From the NCBI GenBank assembly GCA_917880885.1, contig OU862920.1, positions 39,157,019 to 39,221,018 on the forward strand: a stretch of DNA of 64,000 nt, given 5' to 3'. Under the pieces are notes generated by a model, which saw nothing but the letters and a program-made list of their open reading frames with translations, did no database searches and was not told the origin of the DNA. Position numbers and translations under genes: made by a program. The DNA comes from Limnephilus marmoratus. Its lineage: Eukaryota > Arthropoda > Insecta > Trichoptera > Limnephilidae. This document shows positions 38,493 to 49,373 of the stretch, in pieces (the stretch's first letter is position 1; each line of letters opens with the position of its first letter).

Positions 38493-39204
38493 CGTAATTC
38501 TAGAAATTTACGTTTTCACGATAAAATTATATGCTTTACATGTTACGCTTGATCCAGCAAAATTGACGCAGTCAAACCATATGGTGGCATATCAACAAAA
38601 TATTTATTCGTTTTTTTTGTATTACATGTTCTTAGACCTGAAATATATTTATTTTTTGGAACGATTGTTGTACACAAAATTTCTACTTTCAAAACTAGGA
38701 GGGCAGGTATCTTACCTATCCAAGCAAAGGCAATCACCAAACCTGTGAAAACCACTACATAATTTGATTACTTCGTTTTTAGGATGTAGGTATCGAAGGT
38801 ACTTTTATAATTTTGCTTGGGTGTGTGAATTGTGTCGCGGCGATAGTTGAAAGTGCTGCAATCGTTTAATAAGGTTGTAAATGGCAACACCAAGGTGTAC
38901 GTATATGAATGAAAATTTAAAATACAAATATGAGTACGAATATGAGTGTAAATATGAAAACGAACAATGGGCCTACAAGTGCATATTTTGACTGAAACTA
39001 AACGGTCTTCAGAAATTAGTGGTGGGTACTTTGAAAGGAGATGATTCTACATCATACTCTAATACAATCTTTTGTTTTTATTTTTTTATTTAAGGCTTTG
39101 TGCAAAGTAGACAATTGAAGTATGCAATTTATTTTTGTCTTAAGTGTATAGATCAAAATAACCATTTATTAGATTTTAAATAAAAACAAAACAAAATCTA
39201 ATTC

Positions 39205-39883
39205 ACAGATCAAAATTATGAATTTAGAATTTTTTGTATTTCTTGGGCACTGACTATGTAACAATTTGTAGACATTTTTGTTTTAAGAGTTGTTATTTCC
39301 AATGTACATTTGTTACTTTAATTTTAAATTGTTTTGCGACCGGTTTCGACACATCCGTACCATTAACGAGCAAACTTAAAACTAACTTAAAAATTCTATA
39401 CAAGCGCCAAAACTAAATTAGGCGGGGGTAGTGGTAGGGAGGAATTTGGTGGAGGGGGAGAACGGTGGGAGGAGTCAAAATTACATGGAAACATCATAAG
39501 TAGAGGGGATTTACATGGTGCTATTATTTTATTAACACATTTTATCGATTAACTCCAAAACAGTTTGGAGTTCGATAAAATCAAAGATTTAGATATACCT
39601 AGCAACAGTAAATTAGTTTCATTTGACGTTGTTTATCTGTTTCCCAGCATTCCCACTATTGAATGTTAAAACTTAATTTTAAATATTTTAAATAATTCCC
39701 ATTTAGATCGAACTATTGTGAAGGAAATGTCCACATTATTAGAAATTTGCATTAATCAAAACTATTTTACCTTTAATGATAAATTATACAAACAGCATAA
39801 TGGTCTCCCGATGGGAGATTCGTTTTTGTGCTTGTATAGAATTTTTAAGTTAGTTTTAAGTTTGCTCGTTAATGATACCGACG
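39205..39883. mobile_element. Penelope-like element remnant (left part)
   Basis: 39226-39415 is an inverted copy of the sequence formed by joining 39840-39883 to 42809-42905. Both contain GCGACCGGTTTCGACAC or a near match, followed by ACGAGCAAACTTAAAACTAA. Between the arms lies a reverse transcriptase fragment of Penelope type. Terminal repeats in inverted orientation are common in Penelope-like elements. The right arm was split by the Transib insertion. Confidence 0.7.
39568..39822 (+). pseudogene. Penelope-like reverse transcriptase fragment
   Basis: One frame reads LVSFDVVYLFPSIPT, an in-frame TAA at 39667-39669, then LEICINQNYFTFNDKLYKQH and NGLPMGDS. SFDVVxLFxSIP (motif A) and Yx-Q-x-x-GLPMG are characteristic of Penelope-like reverse transcriptases. 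The catalytic YxDD region and any GIY-YIG endonuclease are absent: sequence after MGDS runs straight into the terminal repeat. It is a dead fragment of about 85 codons. Confidence 0.8.
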
Positions 39884-39922
39884 CACAGTGGTCTATTTAA
39901 CGATTCTAGCGGGAAACAATTA
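39884..39922 (+). repeat. Left terminal inverted repeat of the Transib element
   Basis: Starts with CACAGTGG. The first seven bases equal the V(D)J recombination signal heptamer. Differs from the right repeat at positions 9, 10 and 29. An A-rich nonamer AAACAATTA begins 23 bases after the heptamer. Confidence 0.95.
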
Positions 39923-40223
39923 TTTCATGGTTTTAAATAAAAGTTTTTGAATTTTTTATGAAACACATTTTATTTAGCATTAAATACGATACCTTGGCAA
40001 TATGGTAAGTGCATATTTAATGATGGATTTATGAAATATGTGACAATACTATAATTGGATAATAATACTCGTAATACATATTTTCAAATATTTGTAGGAA
40101 TATTATTTTTATTGACGTTCGCATTGGAACTACATAATATAAGTATGCGGTGTAAAAAATAAAATATGATGAGCTGGTTTTCGGTATCAAAGGAGTAGTT
40201 TGGGTCATAATTATTAATTTTCC

Positions 40224-42265
40224 TCACTCGGGATCTTTCAGTAAATCTAATACCTCTTTATTTAGTGGTGACATATTTTTGCGAGGTAAGGGTCTCACAT
40301 TTGAGATGACCGGATCCGAAGAAATCAACAAATTGTGCAAAACATCTTCATTTGTGTTGCACCTTGATGATTTACGAGAATAACATTCTCTGAATTTTTT
40401 AAATTCTTTGTGCCGTGACTCCTGTACCTCTTCCGATAATTGACCAATGGGAAGTAAAAATGTAGATATAATTGCAGTCCCATGGGTCAGTATTTTGTGC
40501 ACAGTTACAGGCATTGGGAACCATTTATATAATTGAACGTACAGTTGAGCAGTCTCTTCACAAAATAGTTCAAATTTTTCAGTGTTTACATCATACCCAC
40601 AGGATAACACTTGTAAAATAATTGCATAACGTTTTATCAACTGCTCATCAATGCCTGTTATGCAAGCAGATTGTGCGGGATTATTAAAAAATCTTCGGGC
40701 AGTATTTCCATCGTTTGTGTTTCCAGTGCCCTGTTTCGGAAGATCCACTAGAAGGCCAGTTTCTTTTCGAAATCTCGTAATGATCATGTTTTTCCTTGCG
40801 GCAACTGCTTCCTTTTTATCGGTACCTCGTACTTGCCATTCTTTAATATCTAACCTATACGCGATATGAAGGAGACATTCAAAGAACCTTATGTAGGCGT
40901 GTAGGGTCGATAAACCTAGCGAAAAAGTTTCAGTGATACATTGTCTCTCTTTTAACAATTCTAAATTATTCATATCTTTAGGCTTTGCTTTACAAATATA
41001 GCATTGCTGTGTATAATTATTTAGAGAAAGCGCATTGCAAACTTTTCCGTCCACCATGGTCTTCAAAAATTTGTGATAGACAAGCATGTGCCTATTACCG
41101 ATACGTACAGAAGTTGGATTAATGGTATCAATCTGGTTTTGTATATATTGAAATTCATCAATTGTAACTTGATTAGTTTCTTTAATATAACGAAATCGTA
41201 TAGGTCTGCAAAACCGAGTTGATGCTGTTCGCGGATTTTGCCAAATTACAACTTGTTTATTTTCTGTACTCTCTCCGTACAACTTAAGTGGAACCAAAGA
41301 TGTAGCCAGTACATTGGAGTCATCTATTTCAATTTCTGAGCTAGAATCAGAAGCTCTCTGCTTATACCGACTTTGTCCGCCACTCCCATCGCTTCCCCAC
41401 TTATAAATCATCTGAAGGATGGAATCACCAGAATTGTTGAACGCTGTTAAAACCTCCGATTGAACTCGGCATAGTCGCGCAGCTGTTAAATCAACCAAAG
41501 CCTGAAGTTTTATCTCCGCTGATCTATCGGTTATTATGACAGAATCTTCGTGAGGATAAAAAGCTTGCTTTTGTTCAATAATTTTGTTGTAAGATGGGTA
41601 CAAATTACAACCTTTTTCTTTGGCGCCTTGTTGGAGCATTAGATATTGATATTTGGTAAGTTTTGCAGACACAATCATGGCTAATGCCTCTTCCGGAGAA
41701 TAAGATGAAATATTTTTTTGGGATGAAACGTTAAAGATCCTTTTCATTCTTGTAGCTCGTGTTGGAGAATATGTAATGGCTTTCAATACATTTGCTGCAT
41801 CTCTTTTTCCCGATGATCGCAATTTCATTTCAGTTGCAAAAGAAATTTCCTCTAAAGAACGATCTTTAATCAACGAATCAATTTTTTGTCGTTTAGATTT
41901 TTGGCTACTTTGTTTAAAAGCTTTTGCCGGTCGCCCGGCCGACTTGCATGGCTCCGAAAGGTTACTAAGGCTGGGTAGGTCGATATTTTTGATGATAATT
42001 TCATCTTGTAGCCATAAGCTATGTTTGCGCAGAAAATATTTCTCTACAGATTTACAACTCTTCCATTGCCTGGTGAGTGTAAGTGTAAATGAAGTTATAG
42101 CATGTGCGACCGCTGAATTCATATTCGATGAACAATTTTCTAAAGCAAACTTCCGGATGACGTAGTCCTGTAATATTCTTCGGGATCTAAGTGAATTCGG
42201 AGACGAAATTCTTTCTGCTCGTAAAAAGTTGAACAGCTCTCTGTGAACAATTCGTAGATGGCTTC
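40224..42265 (-). CDS. Transib/RAG1-core-like transposase, exon 2
   Basis: It encodes residues 7-686 of the predicted protein and ends at TGA (40224-40226). This is a cut-and-paste transposase related to the RAG1 catalytic core. Visible catalytic features (spliced numbering): first Asp in KWGSDGSGGQ (D299); second Asp in KTMVDGKVCNAL (D412); a CxxC zinc pair in QQCYIC (C428, C431), matching RAG1 CTLC; GNTARRF, resembling RAG1 GNFARKL; HKILTH (H596, H601), matching the RAG1 zinc histidines HKTLAH; and the catalytic Glu in SEEVQESRHKEFKKFR (E622), aligned to the SEGNES glutamate of RAG1, followed by a KSSRCNTNEDVLHNLL tail like RAG1 CYEMEDVLKH. The N-terminal 200 residues are basic (SAGRPAKAFKQSSQKSKRQK) and probably bind DNA. 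There is no RING domain and no RAG2-like partner nearby. All key residues are present. Confidence 0.93.
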
Positions 42266-42518
42266 CTAAAAAAAGAGAGTTTTTTTAAAGAGTTGACAAG
42301 AGTTGACGCCGAAACAGTGTTTTTATAGTTCAAAACTAACACCCAATCAATAAAATGTGCGTGAGACGATGCACCAATTTGCACGAAAAAAGATGCACTC
42401 TCGTAAAAGTCAAAGATTGTTAAAAAATAAATAAAATAAAACACCATTTTGCGACCCTTAAAAACAATACACACTAATAATATATAAATCTGAAAATTTT
42501 ATATATTTATGTACATAC

Positions 42519-42537
42519 CTCCAGCTCTATTTTCCAT
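42519..42537 (-). CDS. Transib transposase, exon 1 (start codon and six residues)
   Basis: On the minus strand GCCATGG gives a strong start context at 42535-42537, and the exon ends GCTGGAG followed by the donor GTATGT. It encodes MENRAG plus the first base of a Gly codon. Joined to the acceptor TTTTTTTAG before 42265 it continues in frame into exon 2, removing a 253-nt intron (42266-42518). A competing ATG at 42474 opens a 95-codon frame (42187-42474) that ends before the catalytic region and is in the wrong frame, so I treat it as intronic. The splice prediction is inferred; without it the large exon could start at the internal ATG at 42122. Confidence 0.75.
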
Positions 42538-42769
42538 GGCGAAACTTATAACAAAACTTTTAAACAAACACACTGCAGCTATCTGATTAGGGCGTAACGC
42601 GCGTCCTTCCGTGACGGTGGTCGACTGAATACTGACAATACCGAGTTTGAAAGCGTGTCCACGCGTCCGTTCAGTGTTTCAACATGAAATTCGGCCAATT
42701 TTAACGTGCAGTGTTATTTAGTTACAATATAAGACTATGCAAATATAATTATTTTAACCTGACTTTTTT

Positions 42770-42808
42770 TAATTGTTTCTCGCTAGAATCGTTAAATAAT
42801 CCACTGTG
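42770..42808 (-). repeat. Right terminal inverted repeat of the Transib element
   Basis: Read on the minus strand it begins CACAGTGG and matches the left repeat at 36 of 39 positions, including the nonamer AAACAATTA at the same 23-base spacing. It lies about 230 bp upstream of the transposase start codon and would contain or adjoin its promoter. Confidence 0.95.
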
Positions 42809-42905
42809 CGACGTGTCAAAACCGGTCGCAAAACTTTTTTAAATTAAAGTAACAAAAGTGCATTGGAAATTAAAACTCTTAAAAACAATAATGAATTTAG
42901 AAAAT
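42809..42905. mobile_element. Penelope-like terminal repeat, right part
   Basis: Continuation of the Penelope-like repeat after the Transib insertion. It starts with the second CGACG and reads TGTCAAAACCGGTCGCAAAA, an inverted match to 39330-39352. Homology to the left arm ends near ATGAATTTAG at about 42900. Confidence 0.75.
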
Positions 42906-44035
42906 TAAAAAATCATACCACATTGTTTTTCCTTTGGTCGTTGATGTTTGTTTAAAAAAAATGAACTGTCAAACTCCAATATGAAGTGCGATGAACAAAT
43001 TTCAATGAGTGGGTGACTTGGTTTTGCCGTAGTAATGAAAATTTTCAGTTCAATACCAAAAAATTTTCTAGAATATCAAGCTGTAAAAAAAGGTAGGAAC
43101 AAATCGATTTTTTAATGTATTTATTGTAAAACGTTTCAATTACATATAATATTTTATAATTAAATTTCATTCTTTAAATGTACAATGGTAACTAATTAAT
43201 ACGTAATTACACAAAACATCTACCAGCTTAAATTAAATTGAACCAAGGCAAAACATTCGAAGTTCCTGCAAAAATCAAATTTAGTGTTTTTATAAGAAAC
43301 TTGAGCAGAAGGATTTTAAAAAAAACTATAATTTCTTAATTTTTTACTTTTAATTCACATTAAAAATAATTTAAATTGGTATTCTCACAATGGGAAAAAG
43401 TTTGGTTTGGATTATATAAATGTCTAGAATCTATTTATATTTAAAAATTACAAGCCGTAAAAAATTAGAACAAAAACATTTTTTAAAGAATACCACCTAA
43501 TTAAAGTCCATATGGCAAAATGTTTTTCCTTGTACATTATTTAGAGATTTAGTCCACTTTCTTACAGGTACTCGTATGTAAGGAAGTAAGCAACACCACT
43601 CTCGCACCGCACCGATGCATCAGTTGAATATTAAATGGAAAGAAGTCCTCTCGGTATCACTCTTTCTTACTGCATCTGGTTTATATTGATTCCTTACCGA
43701 CCCGTGAGGGAGTGGGCCTATATGAAACATTATTTGAATCAAAATGCATCAAAGCAATACTTGAAGCCTTTGTATTTTTTTTAATAATATTGAATATATT
43801 ATTAATAATACATACATAAGAATTATTAGAATATATGAAATTCATTTTATTAGAGATTTTTTTATGCTCTTAATTAGTTAAATGGAGTAAATCTTTTGTT
43901 TTCATGTATTTTTAAATACGAAAAGTTAAATTTTAAACAATTTTCTCTTTCGTCAAAACATTTGCACTAACTTTTTTTCTTTTTAAATTAAATAACGTCG
44001 TTTCAAATAGGGTTTTAGATTTAAAAAAAGCTTGC
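42906..44035. other. AT-rich sequence without recognised genes
   Basis: No long reading frame, tRNA or transposon termini seen. A moderately GC-richer patch at 43570-43730 may be another repeat, but I find no second copy in the window. Confidence 0.5.
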
Positions 44036-44215
44036 AGTAGAAGTGAAACTTTCAGAAAACTAAAGTAGACCGAGAAGTTGGGGAGGCTAAGATGTACCGC
44101 ACAAAGAGGAGACGGATTATTCTAACTCAGCGTCTCGCAGGCTAAACCGTGTTTATAGATGAACGTGTTTGTCTGAGTTTCAAATCACAACGTTGCTAAA
44201 GAAATGTTCACCTGT
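44036..44215 (+). repeat. Dispersed repeat family B, copy 1
   Basis: Shares GCAGTAGAAGTGAAAC, CGCACAAAGAGGAGAC, CTCGCAGGCTAAA and CAAATCACAACGTTGCTAAA with copies at 56937-57418 and 63196-63415. This copy has no insertion after TATAGATG. Non-coding; class unknown. Confidence 0.8.
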
Positions 44216-45640
44216 AAACAATACATTCATACGCTAGTTACATGTTGGATATTACGATATAATATAAAAAGGTAGTGCTGGTGAATGTATAAATGCGATT
44301 GGTTCAATAACATTAATCTAGCTTTATTACTTTAATGGCACTTTATGGCAACACCGACATTTGGTTTTGTGCGATTTTAGCAATAATTAGAAGATTATAA
44401 TATATTATAATAATGATATTGTGTTCACCAAATATTTCATAAAAATACATAATAAATGTACTCGTCTGCACGTCTCTACACGCATCTATTCATCGTGCAT
44501 GCAACAGCCGCGAAAGCTAACACCATATATTTATAATTAAAATGGTTTTAACAAAAAATATAAACAAATTTGTACAATATATTTCACATCTCAAATCACA
44601 TTTAAATGATATAATATTACGTTTGATCTTGAATAAATTACTCATTGGTAATATTCAAAACTTAAAAACGTCTTACCTAATTAAGATTAGAGTTAATATT
44701 CGAATTTTAATCTTATTAATACCCAAAGTAAATGCTTTTGACTGAAATATAATATGTTAATTAATGTAATATAATGAATCCTGTACAAGTTGTTGATAAT
44801 TCGATTGTTTATTATGTACAATTTTAATATTATCCATTGTTTATTTAACAGGAAAACTAATAAGTTCTGACGATATGGAAAATGTTTGTATAATACATTA
44901 TTATCTTAAAAGTCACATATACGACTATTACGACCTCACTTATAAAAAAATTAAATAAGTTACAACCAACGTAATACAACAAATTAAATATTTTCACTAT
45001 ACTTTTTCAAACAAATAATGATGAAGTCACATATCTAAGTGAGAAACGGGCGTTCTTCGTTTAAAGAAATAAAAATTGAAGTTTAACGCATAATACTGAG
45101 CAATGTTTTTTAAATAATGACACACATTTAGATCAGAATAAAAATATTTTAGGCAACAAAGATCTTTTTCATTATGCAATGGGATCAAACGTTTTCATGT
45201 GAATACCTAATATAAATATATATAAAAGTGCAAATTGATTTTGAATACTTCTTGGACTTTACATATTATGTTATTTTAAAAAATATTTCTTAATTTAAAA
45301 AAATGTTCTCTAGTACATTACAATTTAATGTGCCTTTTTTTGTCTTATTATCATCTCTTATTTGCTGTGGTTTGCTAAAGCCAATTGAAGTTTGTGGGGT
45401 TGAAAAGTGGGGAAGCAAAAACATAATTAGTAAAATACATACGAACATACTATCTTGGAGGAAGATCAAATCAGCGCGATGATCTTTCATGGCAGCTATA
45501 TAATTGGTGATCTAAATAATCGGCAAAGAAATCCGACCGCCACAACACGGGCATTTGTCTAGTATGGGGTCAAGAAATCCAAAACAATGTAATAAACTTT
45601 TAAACTATCAAATCGTAAATGATCGGGCCTTCTTGGGTAG
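44216..45640. other. AT-rich intergenic sequence
   Basis: No gene-like frame with a recognisable domain. The short frames at 44542-44745 and 45290-45490 are low-complexity products of AT-rich DNA. Confidence 0.5.
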
Positions 45641-45861
45641 TGTTGCGAGGCACGCCTCTAACCGTTAACGCGTGACCATGTCGGTTAAAACTGTTCATTT
45701 CGATTCTACAAGACTTCCCCACCCGCCTCCGCCTTCATGGAATTAGTGATTCCCTGAGGCAGGCTGTACATTTTTCCTCCCCTGTATATTCTATACTGAA
45801 TTGGACAGCTCGGCCAACGGAAATTCACTTTGGCCTGCCGGGACGTTGAGTTCATTTTTTT

Positions 45862-46035
45862 TAACATTAGCTCCACACAGGAGGCCCTGAGGAAAATAAT
45901 TCCCCCCAGGGCCTATATCATCTTTGGGGATGCTGTGTGGAGGGTTTTTTAGGAAAGAAAGGAGAGAAAATTCTGGGAAGGAAAAGGATATGGTGGATGG
46001 GTAGGAATCTGGGGTCAGTGTGTCCAGGAGTGACA
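45862..46035 (+). repeat. Dispersed repeat family C, copy 1
   Basis: Contains AGCTCCACACAGGAGGCCCT, then GAGGAAAATAATT and CCAGGGCCTAT, which can fold back on each other, and ends GGAAAAGGATATGG, GTCAGTGTGTCC. Related copies lie at 56312-56415 (opposite orientation) and 63593-63785. The GC-richer block 45640-45860 just before it may belong to the same insertion. Confidence 0.75.
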
Positions 46036-46159
46036 AACGTATGAATTCGCCCCTCCCACTATTGCAAGGCGATGTTCCGAGAGAGTACGGCTGGTTATAC
46101 AGTAATATGACATTATAAGGACAACCAAGCCTATTGAAATAGTAAAATATAATTGGGTA

Positions 46160-46470
46160 ATATTTGAATTGAAGTAAGTTTAAGGATTTGATAATTTATA
46201 AATTGATAATATTTAAATTTAAGTAACTTTGGGGCTTACGCAATTTATAAATTTGTAATCTTTAAATAGAAGTAACTTTAAGGCTTACAGCTTATCCAAT
46301 TTATAACTTATTATTTTCATATTTAAATTGAAGTAACTTTAAGGCGTACGGCTTACACAATGTATAAATTATTATTTTCATATTTAAATTGAAGTAACTA
46401 CAAGGCTTACACAATTTATAAACTGGTATTATTTTAAATGAAGTAACTAGGCTTATTAATTTTGGAAGTA
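46160..46470. repeat. AT-rich minisatellite, six units of about 48-61 bp
   Basis: The motif TTGAAGTAACTTTAAGGCTT followed by ACACAATTTATAAATT recurs with GAAGTAA landmarks at about 46171, 46221, 46269, 46330, 46391 and 46440. Units differ by small indels. Confidence 0.85.
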
Positions 46471-46479
46471 CAGATGTGT

Positions 46480-48150
46480 GTTTATTTTTCCCCTTTTCTA
46501 CTTAATTTTTTAGAGGAGGCGCAGCCTCTCCTGCCTAATTGCACGAACCATTACTGGCTAATGCAATGCACAAATAAAACTATAGTCTGTCAAATAAGAG
46601 TAGAAAATATAAAAAATGGAACTACAAAATTTGTAGGTTGGCAACACCAATTTGACTGTCAAATATTATTTTAAAGTGCAATGACTCTGAATATGGAGAA
46701 CACTGTAATCACATTTTAAAAAACAATTTTTGTTCTCAAAGAAAAATAAAATAAAATCGAAGAAGCACTGTTGTTAAGGTAATTGGTGTTTTAAGTGAAT
46801 TGTTTCATTCAATTTAACATAAATTTGAATTTAACAGTAGGTAGAAAGGAAGAATCACTAATGGTGAGTTTAGTTACACTACTATTAGATCTGAATGAGT
46901 TAAATATATTCAGATCTAAAATTAGATACTTGATCTAAGGGCCTAGGTACTTAAGCTAGTATTAATTAAATGTGAGCAATTTTTAAACTGTGCTTTATAT
47001 TTTATTACAATTCTTCATTATGTTATCACAAAATTTCAAAAGAATAATATACCTACAAGCAATAGGCCACTTGCATGGATTTCAGAACGACTCGGAAAAA
47101 ATCGTGTGGATAGATCTTTTTACTAAGATTACGAAAATGTTATTAAAATTTTGTAGAAATGTACAGTTTTTTTTATTTTTAAATAAATAAATCCATTATT
47201 TGGGCTCGTGACGTCACTACATGAAAATGTCCCGTCTCCGAAAATGTTCCTATTAATTTTGTAAAATTCCACACTGTTATATTTTTTTTATATGGCATCA
47301 CTTTGATTTCAGGTGAATTTTTGATTTCGTTCACTAGATTTATTGTTTGTTCTCTGCGAACTTATCATTTGGTTTGAATTTTTGACAGATGTTGTGAAGA
47401 GAACCCTGTACAATTTAGATGTCGGTGCGAGTTTTAGAGGTATAATGGTTATGGTGCTGATTTTATCAAAATCAAATTTTATAATATTCTTATTATTATT
47501 ATAATTTACAAGTACAAGTATATTACATTGGATTTATTAATATAGACGTTGTACATAATAAAGATTTATGATCAATAAGATGGATCAAGGAAACAAATAT
47601 TTATGAGATGTAATATTTTTGGTATGCCTCGTTATTCTCCTGTGCCATTCGTGTGGAAAACGTTCTTTTTTTTTAAAATGATTTTCGGCTATGTAATTAT
47701 TGTTTTTTCTCACCTATAAAATTATGTCCCGTCTTTCCGGTTTATAAAAAATGGTCTGATTTTTCGGATTGAAATTTTCAAAAAATCCCCAGGGTTTCAA
47801 AAATATGATAAAAAAAATAATAATAATGCAGAATGTCTTAGAATATTTTCCTAAACCGGAAAAAAATTAAAAAAAAATGTGATGCAAGTGGCCTATTCTA
47901 ATAGATCAGTGGGTATCTATATTTCAGTGAAATTTTTTTTTTTCACTATTATGCCATTTTAATTTTTTACAAAATTGTAGGTTACACAGCTTTACATTTA
48001 CACCATGTTATATTTTAGTATTGCCGTTTGAACAACAGTAGCGTCCTCCTATGCTTTCTACTCTCATTTGACAAACTGTATGTATGCATTTAATTTTCTG
48101 TGACACGCAAATATGTTTCTGCTATTAATAATATTTTGAACGATATTTAA
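46480..48150. other. AT-rich intergenic sequence
   Basis: No recognisable gene. The frames at 46462-46674 and 46990-47190 lack any known motif. A short hairpin (AGATCTGAAT ... ATTCAGATCT) lies at about 46887-46919. Confidence 0.5.
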
Positions 48151-48156
48151 TAGCAA

Positions 48157-48226
48157 TCCGTTTAATCACTTATTTATATAGCGAGAAATAAATGACTGAC
48201 TAAAGGAAAATAAGTGATTAAACGGA
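48157..48226. repeat. Perfect 19-bp inverted repeat with 32-bp spacer
   Basis: TCCGTTTAATCACTTATTT at 48157-48175 is exactly complementary to AAATAAGTGATTAAACGGA at 48208-48226. It could form a hairpin or be a tiny MITE. I see no target duplication outside the arms. Confidence 0.9.
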
Positions 48227-49373
48227 ACGGCGTTAATACGATTTTTTTTCACATAAGTTTCATTTTATAAAATTAGTTTTTATAAATTTTACGACACAAA
48301 TATATATTTTTAACCATAATCTGTTTATACAAGGTTTAGTGAAGAGATCTTTGGCAAAAAATAAATTATTTACTGTTTTGTAGATAATATGTTTGAACCC
48401 AAGATTAACGTATTACGAATCGCAAACGTACGTAACTAAGATTGGTTTATATCGACCTCACTTAACTTCAATGCAGAAAAAATTATAATCTTGTATATTA
48501 TATTGCTATTATATAATACAAATTACAGCTGTAGTTTACATTTATTTGAAATATATTATGTATCATCAACACGTGCCATATTTTCAATTTATGATGATCA
48601 GCTGTTCCATATTATACGTCAATTGATATTATAAGCAATATGTTTTTACGTTACGTTGATATTGCAAAACTTTGAAAAATATTTTGAGACTTTCAATTTA
48701 TCGAGGTACATTTTTGAAGGCACTTTCCTAAATTGACTGATCCGACAACGTAATAATAAGTAGGTAAGTCGATTTGATAACCATGAAGATGCATAATTAC
48801 ATCAATAATCTATGTATTTTTATTTGTACGTATACCAGGTTAAGTAAAATAACATATTGTTTTAAAGAAATGCATTTAGTGGCTTTAGGTTTTGATAATT
48901 GTGAAAAAGTTTGCTTTAGAATAGACTTATAACATATTTATTAAAGAGACTCAACGAATTTTTTTTATTTTCCAATGGTTCAAAATTAAAATTTTAATGG
49001 AATGAGCGCTATCGTAACGATTCACGGTTACAGTACCGTGACGGCAAAAAAAGGGCAATAAACATGCTTTCCTTATCGTTATAATGCTGCAGCTCTTTTT
49101 TACACTTTAAAAAATGGTGAGACACAAGTTGAGGCACAAAAAACACGTGTGACTATTTCCACCAAAATACTACTTTTTTTTTTCCTTTCGAGGATACAGA
49201 TGTATCTTATTACGGCTCAGCCACGGCGACGGGAATTGCGTTTCATTTTATTTATACTTGTGAGGGAGATGTATGAGAATGATTTTATTTGGGGGGTGCA
49301 GACGTACGTTCACCGTTTGTCTAATTTTTTTCTTTTGTTATTTAGTTTGTGAGAAAGAGTTGCAGCATCGTAT

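Larger units (their letters stand above)
39884..42808 (-). mobile_element. Complete Transib-type (RAG1-like) DNA transposon, 2925 bp
   Basis: The element is bounded by 39-bp terminal inverted repeats (39884-39922 and 42770-42808), 36 of 39 positions identical, both starting CACAGTGG and sharing TATTTAACGATTCTAGCG and GAAACAATTA. It is flanked by perfect 5-bp direct repeats CGACG (39879-39883 and 42809-42813). A 5-bp GC-rich duplication of the form CGNCG and CAC-initiated termini are established Transib features. The single gene on the minus strand is a two-exon transposase with no stop codon. The split Penelope-like repeat on either side reads through when the element and one CGACG are removed, which confirms the boundaries. 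Everything needed for autonomy appears present. Confidence 0.95.

Noticed and set aside
42187..42474. Separate 95-aa protein upstream of the Transib transposase
   Set aside because: It lies mostly within the predicted intron, is hydrophobic without a domain, and overlaps exon 2 in a different frame.
40224..42808. Domesticated RAG1 host gene
   Set aside because: Clean terminal inverted repeats and a 5-bp target duplication inside another transposon show that it is a mobile element, with no RING domain or RAG2 neighbour.
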